From Nilaparvata lugens (taxonomy: Eukaryota > Arthropoda > Insecta > Hemiptera > Delphacidae), in assembly GCF_014356525.2 (NCBI RefSeq), contig NC_052507.1, positions 51,793,963 to 51,857,962 of the forward strand: a stretch of DNA of 64,000 bases, written 5' to 3'. Numbering within the stretch: position 1 is the first letter of the stretch; each line of letters starts with the position of its first letter. Below, piece after piece: positions 36,607-49,449 of this stretch. The notes under the pieces were generated by a model. The model saw only the letters and a list, made by a program, of their open reading frames with translations. It was not told the origin of the DNA and ran no database searches. A program made the translations under genes and the position numbers.

Positions 36607-37692
36607 TAATGGAAATTATTAATCAGAGTCTCTCGCGAAAACCAATAGAAATTAGAATATTTGGTGCAAATTGTTCATAATTAAATATTCAACTTGCCAA
36701 TGATGAACAATATAGAAAAATAAAACTTTTGTAAACTGTTCTTTTGTCACAGTGAATACAGTTGTAGCAGAATAGAGAAATAACATTGAAAAATGCCCGG
36801 CTATGATCATAACCCGAATGCAGATATGAAGCTAATCTACTGTATGCGAGTACAGTAAGAACCATGAAAATATGGTTAAATGGTGCATAGCTAATGAGAA
36901 ATGGAATGCTCCACATCCGTAAATGGTGAAACTTAGAAACAAGATAATGAGTGGAGAACTAGCAGAAATACCCGTACCATTTCTTGAGTGGAAGAACTGA
37001 AACACATACTACTAAAAGTACTCTACAGATAACACAAATGTACTAGATTTTGCGTAATTAAAAACCTCGGAATACAAAACGTTGAGCTTGGTGTGGGAGG
37101 GATACAGCAATGAAAAAAGGGGAGGGAATCCTTGGTAATGAAAATGGCCATGTGATTAAGGTTGTAAAGAGTGGTTGCGGGGGTGGGCAAAATCTCCAGT
37201 GACGTTCAGAATCCTAATTATCCCGTCATGAAAAAAACACTTTTTTCTAATCTGTATATGATAACTTCTATACACTCGTATGAAAAGTAGTAACTTATCA
37301 TTCGTTTAACAAAAAAAATCTGCAGGATATAAAGTGAAAATCCATAGAAAGTAATATCCGTTTAAGAAAAAAATATCTGCAGGATGAATAGTGAAAATCT
37401 ACAAACCCTGATCTAGGGTTCGAATATAATCGACCTGTTAACTACAACAATTTTATTGGGGGAATGTAAGCATAAACTTCTCTATATATTAGTTGAACCT
37501 TCTAGATTTCGTCGTCGGTTGAGTATCTAACCCATTATGTTTAGGGTATCAAATTCTTCATCAGTCGATATCACAGTAATTTAGAATGTCGTTCTCCACA
37601 ATAATTCTAAGTTATGTTGCTAAGTTATAGGAAACCGACCGTACTGACTAGTTTGCAGTGGCCGATGATGGAACGATGTGAAATTGATGATG
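36607..37692. other. No gene seen
   Basis: No credible frame. A phrase AAAAAA(A/T)ATCTGCAGGAT(A/G) plus AGTGAAAATC occurs twice (about 37313-37345 and 37366-37400), a small local duplication. Confidence 0.5.
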
Positions 37693-39327
37693 ACAAAATT
37701 GAAGGCAAACAGAGAAGGCACATGATCGGGGGGTGGTGTGGGGTGAAGTAGGGGTGGTGTGGAGGAATCCCCAAGTGGAATTGCAATTTATTTCTTGTGC
37801 GGTTTTTTGTGTGTGCTATAAGATGGCCGGCCGGCCAGCCGCCTATGCTAACAGCATTGGTGAGGCATCGACCATCGATCGTCTCCGTCCCCCTGGGGCC
37901 CCACGTTTTCTACTTTATTCGTATTTTCATTCTCCTCTATTCGCCTCTTTATCATCTTCCTGCTCCTCAATCTCGTTTTTCCGTATTTTTGCAATTGTGA
38001 TCTTATTATTTTTGATGCCAATTTCTCTTTATGTACTTATTTCTTTCCATACTTGAAGCTTTATGAATGTTTTTTTTAGTAACTAGTCATTTTTTTTGTT
38101 TTTCTTCTCCTTTTTCATTTTCTTATTTTCCTTCTTGTTCTTGTTTTTATTCTTCTCCTTTCTCTCCTGCTTTATCGCCACCATGCTCTCATCCTTCTCC
38201 TCCTCCTCCTCCTCCTCCACTTCCTCCTCCTCATCTTACTCCTTCTTGTTCACCTCCTCCTCCTCCTCCTCTTCCTCCTTCTCCTGCTATCCTCATCTTT
38301 TATTTTTTCTCTTTCTCGTCTAGATCAAATTCTTCCTTCCGCAGCCTCTCCTTATTCGTTCTCTTCTTCCTCTTCGGTCTTCATTACTCTGCTTCGGTCT
38401 TTAATCTGTTTTCCTCTTCTACCCTTAAACTCTACCTTCTCTTCTCCCGTGCTCCCTTCTATTCCCTGTTCCTCCTAGTTCCAAAATCGAATCACATGGG
38501 TTTTTGTCCTTATTCTTCTATATTCCTCTTTACTCCTCCTTTTTCTACTACCATTTTGCTATTCCTCCTCCTTTTCCTCCTTCTCCTACTCTCTCCAACC
38601 ACATTGAAACCGCGTCCTGTCAATTCGCAGGGGAACATCTATACAAAGCGATTTCTTTCGGTGGTGATCCAACATCGCAACTCTTTCTAGTTTGTTTAAC
38701 TTCTTGGGTTTTTGGGTTCGACCGATTCTCATCCTTTTTTTTTAGTTCAACGACACTGCTTCCACTGTAGCTCCTTTTCGACTTTTCTACCGTTTTTACC
38801 TAAAACTGTGAATTGAAATTGATTATTCCCTGAAATACTGAAATATTAAATTCAAATTAATGAAATCCATGCAACGTGTTTCCTCTCTAGCAGACTAATA
38901 GCATGTATGTTGTGGTGATTGGCGGAGCAATCGATGAAAGCACTTTGAGTGCCACGATTGATTCCTTTTCCGGGAAATTCAATTCAATCTCCATTTATTT
39001 TGTGTACTCGTGTAGAGCTCCACCACTTCAGAGCACTGCTAGTGTGGGTAGACAAAGCCATTGAAATTTGGCTCGGCGATTCGAAAATCGACTGGCATGT
39101 CACAACAACACCTCCATTTGCAGATATTTGAATTCAATCAATTGGAAACGTGGAAACTGATTCATTTTATCCAGCTTCATTGCTTTTTTCCGCCTCATAA
39201 GTTCAATGAGCTGATGAGTTCAATTATTATATATTTTTATTGTGTGAGTTTAATGTTGAATTGAAATGAGAAAGGTTTGTGAGATTCGCTCCTTGCTTGA
39301 TATCTCATTCAACTAGGAAAAATGATA
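37693..39327 (+). repeat. 1.63-kb direct duplication, left copy
   Basis: Starts at ACAAAATTGAAGGC and ends at GAAAAATGATA. It repeats at 39444-41080 with few substitutions. Indels: a longer (CTC)n in the right copy (38200 versus 39950 region) and 16 bp near 39020 present only here. It holds a GC-rich patch with GGCCGGCCGGCCAGCC and a pyrimidine-rich stretch at 37915-38600. The frames 37733-38056 and 38067-38690 occur in both copies, but they are Ser/Pro/Phe/Leu-rich by composition and match nothing I know. Confidence 0.95.
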
Positions 39328-39443
39328 CGAGGGCTATTTTTTTTCAACTTCCGATCGTGCCGCTAGATGACAATGCGAGCGGCATTGGCCAACAATGCGC
39401 GGCAGCTGACTATGCACATCTCACACTATAACCTCACTCGTTT
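39328..39443 (+). mobile_element. Truncated mariner-like end at the duplication junction
   Basis: The 116 bp between the two duplicate copies start with CGAGGGCTATTTTTTTTCAA directly after TA, the look of a Tc1/mariner terminal repeat inserted at a TA. It continues with TGCCGCTAGATGACAATGCG and stops at the first base of the right copy. The other end of the element is absent. The right copy ends in the same GATA followed by GTTTAAAC, the uninterrupted site. Confidence 0.6.
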
Positions 39444-41080
39444 ACAAAATTGAAGGCAAACAGAGAAGGCACATGATCGGGGGTGGTGTGGGGTGAAGTT
39501 GGGGTGGTGTGGAGGAATCCCCAAGTGGAATTGCAATTTATTTCTTGTGCGGTTTTTTGTGTGTGCTATAAGATGGCCGGCCGGCCAGCCGCCTATGCTA
39601 ACAGCATTGGTGAGGCATCGACCATCGATCGTCTCCGTCCCCCTGGGGCCCCACGTTATCTACTTTATTCGTATTTTCATTCTCCTCTATTCGCCTCTTT
39701 ATCATCTTCCTGCTCCTCAATCTCGTTTTTCCGTATTTTTGCAATTGTGATCTTATTATTTTTGATGCCAATTTCTCTTTATGTACTTATTTCTTTCCAT
39801 ACTTGAAGCTTTATGAATGTTTTTTTAGTAACTAGTCATTTTTTTTGTTTTTCTTCTCCTTTTTCATTTTCTTATTTTCCTTCTTGTTCTTGTTTTTATT
39901 CTTCTCCTTTCTCTCCTGCTTTATCGCCACCATGCTCTCATCCTTCTCCTCCTCCTCCTCCTCCTCCTCCTCCTCCTCCTCCTCCACTTCCTCCTCCTCA
40001 TCTTACTCCTTCTTGTTCACCTCCTCCTCCTCCTCCTCTTCCTCCTTCTCCTGCTATCCTCATCTTTTATTTTTTCTCTTTCTCGTCTAGATCAAATTCT
40101 TCCTTCCGCAGCCTCTCCTTATTCGTTCTCTTCTTCCTCTTCGGTCTTCATTACTCTGCTTCGGTCTTTAATCTGTTTTCCTCTTCTACCCTTAAACTCT
40201 ACCTTCTCTTCTCCCGTGCTCCCTTCTATTCCCTGTTCCTCCTAGTTCCAAAATCGAATCACATGGGTTTTTGTCCTTATTCTTCTATATTCCTCTTTAC
40301 TCCTCCTTTTTCTACTACCATTTTGCTATTCCTCCTCCTTTTCCTCCTTCTCCTACTCTCTCCAACCACATTGAAACCGCGTCCTGTCAATTCGCAGGGG
40401 AACATCTATACAAAGCGATTTCTTTCGGTGGTGATCCAACATCGCAACTCTTTCTAGTTTGTTTAACTTCTTGGGTTTTTGGGTTCGACCGATTCTCATC
40501 CTTTTTTTTAGTTCAACGACACTTCTTCCACTGTAGCTCCTTTTCGACTTTTCTACCGTTTTTACCTAAAACTGTGAATTGAAATTGATTATTCCCTGAA
40601 ATACTGAAATATTAAATTCAAATTAATGAAATCCATGCAACGTGTTTCCTCTCTAGCAGACTAATAGCATGTATGTTGTGGTGATTGGCGGAGCAATCGA
40701 TGAAAGCACTTTGAGTGCCACGATTGATTCCTTTTCCGGGAAATTCAATTCAATCTCCATTTATTTTGTGTACTCGTGTAGAGCTCCACGTGTAGTGTGG
40801 GTAGACAAAGCCATTGAAATTTGGCTCGGCGATTCGAAAATCGACTGGCATGTCACAACAACACCTCCATTTGCAGATATTTGAATTCAATCAATTGGAA
40901 ACGTGGAAACTGATTCATTTTATCCAGCTTCATTGCTTTTTTCCGCCTCATAAGTTCAATGAGCTGATGAGTTCAATTATTATATATTTTTATTGTGTGA
41001 GTTTAATGTTGAATTGAAATGAGAAAGGTTTGTGAGATTCGCTCCTTGCTTGATATCTCATTCAAATAGGAAAAATGATA
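39444..41080 (+). repeat. 1.63-kb direct duplication, right copy
   Basis: Copy of 37693-39327 at an offset of 1751 bp. Single-base differences include ACGTTATC versus ACGTTTTC, and CACTTCTTCC versus CACTGCTTCC near the end of the pyrimidine-rich part. The low divergence suggests a recent duplication or joined haplotypes. Confidence 0.95.
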
Positions 41081-43769
41081 GTTTAAACTTAAGTTACAAA
41101 ATTAGTATTGAATGTAACGACTTGAAATTATTACTACTGCTAATTTATGTTATAGAAATATTTCCTGGAAACTGTTTTCAGTTGTATCAATTTCCAGTGG
41201 ATACAGTTCATTATAAATCAGTTTAATTCATTACAAATTTGAAAGTTTAATAGAGATAGCAAATGGTCTATCAACCGAAATTTGTTTCTGGAAAATATCT
41301 ACTGAATTAGTGTTTGTGACAGTTCCAAGTATGTTCACTAACTGGATTAATAAATGATTCCATCAAATATTCCTGGATAATAATGGTGAAATAAGATATG
41401 TTTATGCTTTGAGAATAGTAAAGCTCTCTCCTTACTGAACAGTATGTAATTAGAGTACCTATGCTTTTCAGGCTGTATTAACGGCCCAGCTTGTAGGCTA
41501 TGACATACTCTCATCCTTATGTTCATGGTTTCCACATTTCATAGCATCCTCCACGGTTTTATATGCTTTTGAATCGACTATGAGTAGTGGAAAATTCATG
41601 AGAGCAGTGAAAGCATATGGCTCTACACATTATGTTCGCCTGGTTCCAAGGAAGTCTGTAATCAGTCATTCATTCTACATATTATTAATATGTGCTTCTA
41701 AGAAGAGCTCTCAATTTGTTATTACGGAGTCAGAAGAGGTTCAAGAATGCTCGTCTCGATGAGAAGCTATTCATTTTATAAAATTATTTGGACTTGAGAA
41801 TAGTTCCAATGGTACCTTTTGCAGTTTGCAAAAATTTATTTTCTAATCCCATTAGGAAATTAGAAAAATATTCTGTCGATCAATTTGATTTTTTTGAAGT
41901 TCTGATACGCAAAACAGTTTATTCAGAAGCGACTGATCCATAATTTGAATACTGGTAATCTATTGATAGAAAATGAAACTTCAGGTGTGATCCTTCGTTT
42001 AGTCCCTGCTCCGGCGCCTTCCAACTTCTGCTATGCTGTACCGCTCAACACAGCAGTACTCATTTCATTCATTCAGTGTTTCCTCCACAAATAAAAAAGA
42101 ATACACATCTTGTTTTTATCTGTTGTTCCGCGTAACAGCTCTCAAAGCTCCTCTTGGATTTCAAATACCTTCTCCAACCTTAAAAATGTGATCCTCAAAA
42201 TTTTTACTTTAATTCACTAACTCCATTAATTCACTAACTGCGTAATTCAATCCATTGAAAATTTGAAAAACTTGGTTTATCTAAATGATTATTGATATAT
42301 ACTAACTGTCCTTCATTTTGTGGAGGACGATAATTGAATGATCCTTTCGAAATCATCATGAATGTTCCTAGTTCAAAATCAGTTGCTAAATATTCCAAAA
42401 TATGGAATGATGAGAATAGGTAATGAATTTTGATCATTAATTGCAGTGGCTGAAGTGATGTCATGATGAGTGCAAGCCACCCTTGATGGCGTCGATGTCA
42501 TACGCACAAGTATCTTGTTGTCGGATGTTTGGTGGTGGAATTTGCTTTGCCAAATTCAATTTTCGCCGTCACCGCTCACGGATGAGAGGCTCATCCATAC
42601 CAAAATCCCTGTTTATATTCTGTGTCAGAGATGACATTTTCTTTTTCGTCATCTTGCTGCTCTTCTTGTTCCTGTATCCTTCCCTGTGTCAAAGCTAAAG
42701 TTTGTTTGCACGCTATTGTATTAGATTATAGACGATCATCGTATGAAATTGTATGCCAATTTCTGACTGAAATTGACATGTTTGTGCTAAGTAATTCCAG
42801 TTTACTTTGAAAACCGTGATACAAGTCCAATTGGTTCTACATGTCTACCTATTCACTCCTTCATATTCTCTATTTATCTACTGTGTTTATTCCTAAGATA
42901 TGGTCAACAATACATACTGCTTCTTATTCAAATCTAAGCATGAAGTATTAGTTCTAAATCCATGATATCATTCATATACGACTTATGGAACATCAATCAG
43001 CGGCCATGATGAAGTGAAATATGAAAAGAATATTTTCCATGGGAGTTCAATGTTTATTTATTTATTTAGTTGTATTTTGATTGCTATAAATACGGATGCA
43101 ATCATCGGACGACAAAAACACCAATGAGATACAGAAAATTATTTGAAATTTTTGAATTACACTTCAAATTTTCGACCTGAAATAAACTTTGATAAAATTG
43201 AATTGTAGAATTCATTATGCGTTTCTAAATGTTCAGTTTAATATTTTATTTTGAATACTTCAGTTTAATTGAAAAAAAAACAGTTTTACTTTTGTCCCAT
43301 TCACGTAAATGTAACAAAATTCTATGGAGAAATTCTATAATATCAATTCTCATTCAACAAACTTTAGTATAACTTCTATTCTGAATGTTTGAATTTTTTA
43401 GCATTTTCACCCATTGATCACATTAAATTTATTCATAAAAACATGTTTAAGTAAATTATGTATATACAATACTAGACAATGTATCTTAAATATATACAAT
43501 GTACATTTAATAAACTATGGCTAAGAGATCTCGAACTATACTGCAATTACAGTATATTGAAACATCTAAACATTCATGAACAACACTGATCATATTACAT
43601 TATATAGGGGTCATTAAACATTTGTACAGTCATAACATAATTGAGCATATTCAGTGGTGCCACCCTAAATGTCAATCAAACTGTTTCATTATGACAGGCT
43701 GAACATTGCTGAAGGGGAAGACGCTATGATGGTGACCAGTTTATGCCTTTAATCAGTTCCACTTCATAC
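41081..43769. other. No gene seen
   Basis: AT-rich unique sequence with short unrelated frames (41347-41535 minus, 41580-41762 plus, 42483-42810 plus). None has a domain or family signature. Confidence 0.5.
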
Positions 43770-43832
43770 TGTCAGTAATGCGGAAACGGGAAGCATTGAT
43801 GTTGACATATGAGGAATGCTGTCAGTATGAAA
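43770..43832 (+). repeat. Recurrent 30-bp motif, copy 5, with inverted partner
   Basis: TGTCAGTAATG, CGGAAACGG and GAAGCATTGATGTTG, followed 20 bp on by GAATGCTGTCAGTATG. The outer words CATACTGTCAG and CTGTCAGTATG form a near-inverted pair, the same layout as at 50293-50348. Confidence 0.55.
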
Positions 43833-43839
43833 TTAACCT

Positions 43840-46800
43840 CACTTTAGCAGGTCATCTTGTGCCATTAATAAGGCAATGCAGCTAAGTAGCGCATACCATA
43901 CAGTAAGGTCAAGCCCAACACCACATGCATGGGCCTGTGACAACCCAGTGGCTAGTTACCCATCAAGATAGGGTTGGTTCCCGAGATCGAACTGATTTAC
44001 TGTACCCGGGGGCGGCAGCCCATATGTGACAACCTCACCCAATGCAAACTGAATTATTAGAGGTGCATTATGTGAGGGCACACATATGTGAGCAATTGGA
44101 TGGGCTCATGTGAACCACGACAGCACTGATGAGCTCCTACCACAACTACACAAGCACAGATTATGTGTATGTGTGTGTCGCTATCCTAGTTGTTATGCAC
44201 GTGTTTGTTGTTATAACCCTTAATAACAATTACTTCAATACTGTATACTAGACATGAATATGATGAAGAGACTACATTATGGAGCTACGTAATAAGGATA
44301 TGCAATTCTAATGACAATCAAGATATTGCTATTGATTGAACAGGCCTAAAATTATCATTACCTATGTAACTATGATAATGGTTTATCACAATTATTATAA
44401 TGATGACGAGGTTTATGATAAGGACTTCTTATTCATTATTTTATTTTTAATATTGTATCATTCAGCTATCAGGATAAACTCCATAAGCTTCCAATAACTG
44501 ATACGATTCATATTTATTATAACGTCATTTTTATTGAATCAATTATTTCACCTATTTTCCGTGACTGTACTGAATCATGGTTTATTTGGTGATGTGTTGT
44601 GACAAACATTCTATACAAACTTGGATAAGAACTGTTCAATATTTCCAAGCGAGATATAACTGGAAGTGTCCTCTTAAGCGCTGTCTCAGAATTTTTCAGC
44701 TCTTCCAGCTTCTAGGGAATTCTACGTATCGATAGCAATGTCTGCAGAAAAGATTTAAAGAGCTGTATCGATACGAATTGAAAAGAAATGTGGCAAGATA
44801 AATCTTTTGAGAACGATCGGATAAATCTGAGCGCGAGACTCGACAGCACGAAGATTCGATAATAATTTATAAGGGAAACAATGTCACTGAATACTGAAAG
44901 TTTCCGATAAAATCAGTTGTAGGTGGCTCGATAGGGGGATGTGACCCCCTGGGGTGGAGAGGAGGACGGGTCAACATACCAACTGTCGCCCGGGAAACGA
45001 TTTACTGTTGGTAGTTGCACGGCCCCAAAATTTATAACCTCTTTGCAATTTGTAACAACATCAATAATCGACTCGCTAAACAGACAATGTGAATTCAAAT
45101 ATCACAGCAACAAATTCATGTGACCAGAAATGGCTACCAGAAATGTTACCAATGCTAAATTGTTTTTTGGAATTGAATATGCGATGTTCTGATATCAGCT
45201 AAATGTTTCATCACAGAATTTGTTTCTACAGTTTACTGTTATTTTCTAGTGTTTCATTTTATATACTGTATGTTCTCAATGAAAAATTTGGACTCTTTTC
45301 GTTTTCAGTGTAAAACGCTGTCATCTACACTCAGTTTTTATAGGCTTTTGTGATCTTGTCACCAGAAGTATAATGAATGTACTCATTACATTCTATACTC
45401 ACTGGTTGTCGCTCCTATCCATTGAGTTTTATCCATCGACTCAAAATGATAATGGATGGGTATGGCCATAGTTGCCATAGTTGAATAGATTGCCATTCGA
45501 AATAAATGCTTCTACCACAAGCACAGTAGTGTTTTCTACTTTCTTGTCAACAATAACAGAATGTTTCAAAGAAGATGTACACTGTTGAATAGATGTTTCA
45601 GTTATCATGATCACTGTTAAAAAATATTCCCGCCAACCCAAATACACGTTAAAAACAACCCTCTCCTTAACTGTTGTAGGAGGTGATATTTTAAGCAGTG
45701 TTGCTAATTTTGAACGCATGAACAGTTTCGCTCTCTCGTCACTCTCTCACTCTATTTCTCTCTATGAAGCAGTATCACTCACTCTCTCTCTCACTCACTT
45801 CCTCTCTCTCACTCCATCAGGTTCTCTGTTGTCTCTACCCGAATGGCTATTTTGCTGTACGTTGATGTGACCGAGTATTGTCAATATTAGGGTCGCTCCA
45901 ATATGTCGCACTACGACACACTAAAAAACACAATGCAGCCAAACGACATTCTGTTGGCGATAAACAGAGAGAAAGTGTGTGCGTGAGAGAGAGGGTGTGA
46001 TAAAACACTTTGTTACAGTGTGCAGTTATTACTGGATAAAAGTGAGGCTGGACGTTTTATAGATGCTAACACTGAATTGATAAAATGTAAAGTGGTGGAG
46101 AGACAGGTCATTCACCTCGTACACATTTTTCCAGCTAGTAAATTTTCCATCAGAATATAATTTTTTTGTAATTTTCGAGACTGTTAACAGTTCTAAACCA
46201 AAGAAAGTATAAGTGAAGTTTAAAAAATTGAATTTATGGAGTGGCTTTTGAGACCAAATATTATTTAGTTGAGTTTTCTAGTTTAAATAGATAAATGGTG
46301 AGGCTCATTGACAACTCAAATGATATATTCAGGCTAGGTGTGACCTGTTAGGGCCTCCCTACCAACAGAAAGCCATATGTATGTACTTTTAAATTGGTAA
46401 AGACACGACTGTTGTTTCTGCTACCTGTCTTATTTTGATCCTCCTATTCAGGGAAATTTCATAATTTAAGTTTTCGACAAGTTTGACCTGAAAAAGTTGT
46501 CGTGAACTTATCATGTAGATGATGATTAGAGCCACAGCCACCCTAACAGGAAGTCTCGTCCTAAAGAGAATGACAAAGTCGCACATGTAGGTTCAGTCGA
46601 CTTGTCTGAACAAAAGCTTGATAGTATAGGTTTTGCATGCCACTGCTAAAAACTGATTTCATGAACGGTGATATCAAATCATTGGAGATGAAATTTATTA
46701 CATGTAGTAATTTATTACATGTATGTGGGTGTGTCAAAGAACTTTAGACTTTTGATATTTTTCAATCACCGGCGAGTAATTCCATTTTTTCTATCTGTAA

Positions 46801-47570
46801 TTAAAATCCGTTTTCCTGATATTATTCTTATTCCCCTCGACCTTCATTTCTTCCAATTTTCCTTCCCTCTTTATTCCTTTTACATCTATGTAATATTCTG
46901 TTCTCTTTTCATTCTACTACTCCGTATTTTCTTTCTTTTTCTTCCTGATTTCAAGTAGAAATTGCACGATTCTTTCACCACAGAAGTGTAACAATACCAG
47001 AAATGGAAATATTAGTAGAGTAGAGTAGAGGAGAAGAGGGATGAACGAATAAAATTTCGCTTAATTGAAAGCTTTGCTCGGTTCCGTCAACATTGTAAGT
47101 GGTAGTAGCTTCAAACCCCCAAGAGCTGAAAAATAGATGGCGTGACCTTACACCCCCTTCACACAACCCTCTCCACCTTCTACCCCTCTTCCCAACATCA
47201 AAAATTATCCCCCGAAACCCTCTTCTTGCCAACCGTCGATCTCGATCCTGCCCGGTTTTAAATCAACAACGACTTACAACATTTAATTATCTGTTCGCAC
47301 GTTCAGTGGTTATGGCTTCACCTTGTTCTAAGAGTTCAGCTAATAAGTTTATAAGATTATTACTGGGTTGTGATGAGGACTTTTGAAAAATTGAATCCAA
47401 GAAAGATGTATGTGACTTGTCTCATGAGGATAGAATGGCAAAATAGATCTCACCACAGATCAAATCCAGCAACAAGGATGATTCTCACTGTTTTGCCACA
47501 TATATCTCTTAGAAGATTTTTTCCAGAACAGATAATTCAAAACTACGTCTTATCAAATATTATTAACTAC
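43840..47570. other. No gene seen
   Basis: Mostly unique sequence. A CT-rich simple-repeat patch lies at 45728-45830. The frames at 45441-45870 and 46975-47386 overlap on both strands with no family resemblance. Confidence 0.5.
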
Positions 47571-47571
47571 T

Positions 47572-47640
47572 AGCTGGCCCGGCGAACTTCGTTCCGCCAA
47601 ATAGTCTAATGCATTTCATCATGACAAACTTTAGCTGGAT
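47572..47640 (+). repeat. Arthropod dispersed-repeat end (CTAGCTGGCCCGGCGAAC)
   Basis: CTAGCTGGCCCGGCGAACTT followed by CGTTCCGCC. I recall this terminal phrase from many hemipteran genomes as part of a common dispersed repeat. The class is not determinable here, and it abuts the LINE tail at 47700. Confidence 0.4.
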
Positions 47641-47699
47641 GCACACAATGCACACAAAAAAAAACAATTAATTCTGAACACCGAAGACAGCACAATTAT

Positions 47700-48780
47700 T
47701 CGAAACAAAGCAATAAGAATAAGAATATTTATTTGCCATTAAATACAACACTGTACAATAGGCATCGTCATTTTGTTTGGAAAAGAACAAAATACAATAT
47801 ATACACATATAATCTATGTTGTCATTGAGTGTCACTAGGCATGTCAGTGTAGTTCATATATTCATTTAAATTATAAAATGCTTTTTCTTTCAGCCACTTG
47901 CAAATAAATGCCTTATATCTTGGTTCCGGTAGTTGTCTAATTCTCTGGGGCATCTTATTGAAGATTCGGAACTGCTGGAACTTGTGAGTCATGAAGGTCT
48001 TGTTGAGACGGATATGAGGTGTTGTCAGCAACGAACGCTGTCTTGTTGCGTAGCTGTGAATCTCCTCTTGTCGTATGAAGTTGGTTTCATTTTTCCTCAT
48101 GTGCATCAGATTACAAAATATGTACATGCATGGCAGTGTCATTATCTGAAGTTCTGGGAAGGCTTGTCTGCATGATTCATCTTTCCTCAGGCCAACGATG
48201 CATCTGATTGCCATACAAAAACCCTCTTCATACCACTGCAGTTCCCCCATAGGCGAAGTCCATAGCTCAAGTGAGAATGAAATAAACCGTAATAGGCTGA
48301 TATCAGCACTTCTTTACTGACACAAAGCCTCAGTCTCTTCAGAGCGTATAAGCTGCGGGATAGTTTTCTGCAAAGGAAATCAATTTGATTGGTCCAGCAC
48401 AGCTTACTGTCTAACATGACTCCTAACAATTTCACAGGGTTCATATAATTCTCATACCGTTCACTAGATGTATTTCTCAATGATAATATTATATTTTCAC
48501 ATTTTTTCTCATTCAATGCCAAGTGATTGGCTGTGTACCATCGCTTTGAACTCTCTAAAGCATTGTTGAGTTGACTTAAAACAACGTTCTCATTCTTATC
48601 AATGCTCAGAACTGTGGTATCGTCAGCATATAATACTGAATAAGATGGGACATTCACACTGTAGTCATTGATATAGACAATGAACAAAAACGGGCCCAGT
48701 ACAGATCCTTGCGGGACGCCTGCTTGTCTTTAGAGCATGTAAGTCTTCAACCTGAGGCCACACTGCTGGATGGTTACACA
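47700..48780 (-). pseudogene. 5'-truncated LINE reverse transcriptase (Jockey/CR1-like)
   Basis: Minus-strand non-LTR retrotransposon. Reading from its 5' side: GVPQGSVLGPFLFIVYIND (about 48722-48665) is the RT motif before the palm, then YADDT carries the two catalytic aspartates (about 48630). Next come LNEKKCENIILS, VKLLGVMLDSKLCW and SHLSYGLRLWG. A frameshift near 48190-48250 moves the rest into another frame, with IVGLRKDESCRQAFPELQI and HSYATRQRSLL, ending at a stop at 47822. A stop just before GVPQG and the abrupt 5' end near 48780 show truncation. The 3' side has AATAAATATTCTTATTCTTA (47715-47735 in reverse), a typical LINE tail. Inactive, but better preserved than the copy at 30.8 kb and from a different lineage. 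Confidence 0.88.
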
Positions 48781-48784
48781 CAGA

Positions 48785-49365
48785 ACAGTCATTTTGTTTT
48801 TAGTCGGGGCGTATAGAATAAAATACATGGGTGGTTATGGAGCAGCTCACACTCTTGTCTACTATCTACCGACGGCTGTTGTATGACGCAATGATGGTAA
48901 CAGCTGATTTTTATTCTTGTGTGTGGCCAGCTCACAAATCTTCTCCCATAAGGATTACATGTAAGCTTTGAAGGACCGTGGAAAAGAGTGCTGAAATCAG
49001 GTAATAAATTTGATAGGCCATAAACCTGGTCCTGAACATAACGAACACAACCAAAAAATCATCAAATTTGGTGCACACATAAAAAAGTTATTCAATGTCA
49101 AAATCTGAGGCTCGATTTTTATTTATTTAGATTTTATTTTCAGTTATCTATTCCTCTATTCGAGGTAATTCATGGATTTGAGGTGTTCAGGAGTATTCTA
49201 AGTAGGAGGCTATTGCATAACTTGCAGAACTATCTTTAGTGGTTTCCACGTTTAATAATGAAATTATTTTTAGTGCCAAGTGGTAATTCTCCTGGTTTGA
49301 AGTAGGTCGCGAATGAACTAGCTACATACTTCGTCTCAACATTAATTTGTAATCAGTAATTTATT
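48785..49365. other. No gene seen
   Basis: Unique sequence upstream of the truncated LINE; no frame or repeat is recognised. Confidence 0.5.
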
Positions 49366-49367
49366 AT

Positions 49368-49442
49368 TAAACGTAAATCCAAATTGAATGATGTAAATTA
49401 CCCCGAAGACTTATTACAGCATTCAATTTGGATTTACGTTTA
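49368..49442. repeat. Small hairpin element, 23-bp arms
   Basis: TAAACGTAAATCCAAATTGA (arm 49368-49390) is the reverse complement of 49420-49442, with a 29-bp loop containing CCCCGAAGACTT. It shares arm and loop words with the fragment at 17270-17405. Confidence 0.9.
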
Positions 49443-49449
49443 TTAATAA

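Noticed and set aside
37733..38690. Pair of frames (107 and 207 residues) conserved in both duplicate copies
   Set aside because: Conservation follows from the recent DNA duplication. Composition is pyrimidine-driven and the (CTC)n length change alters the protein between copies.
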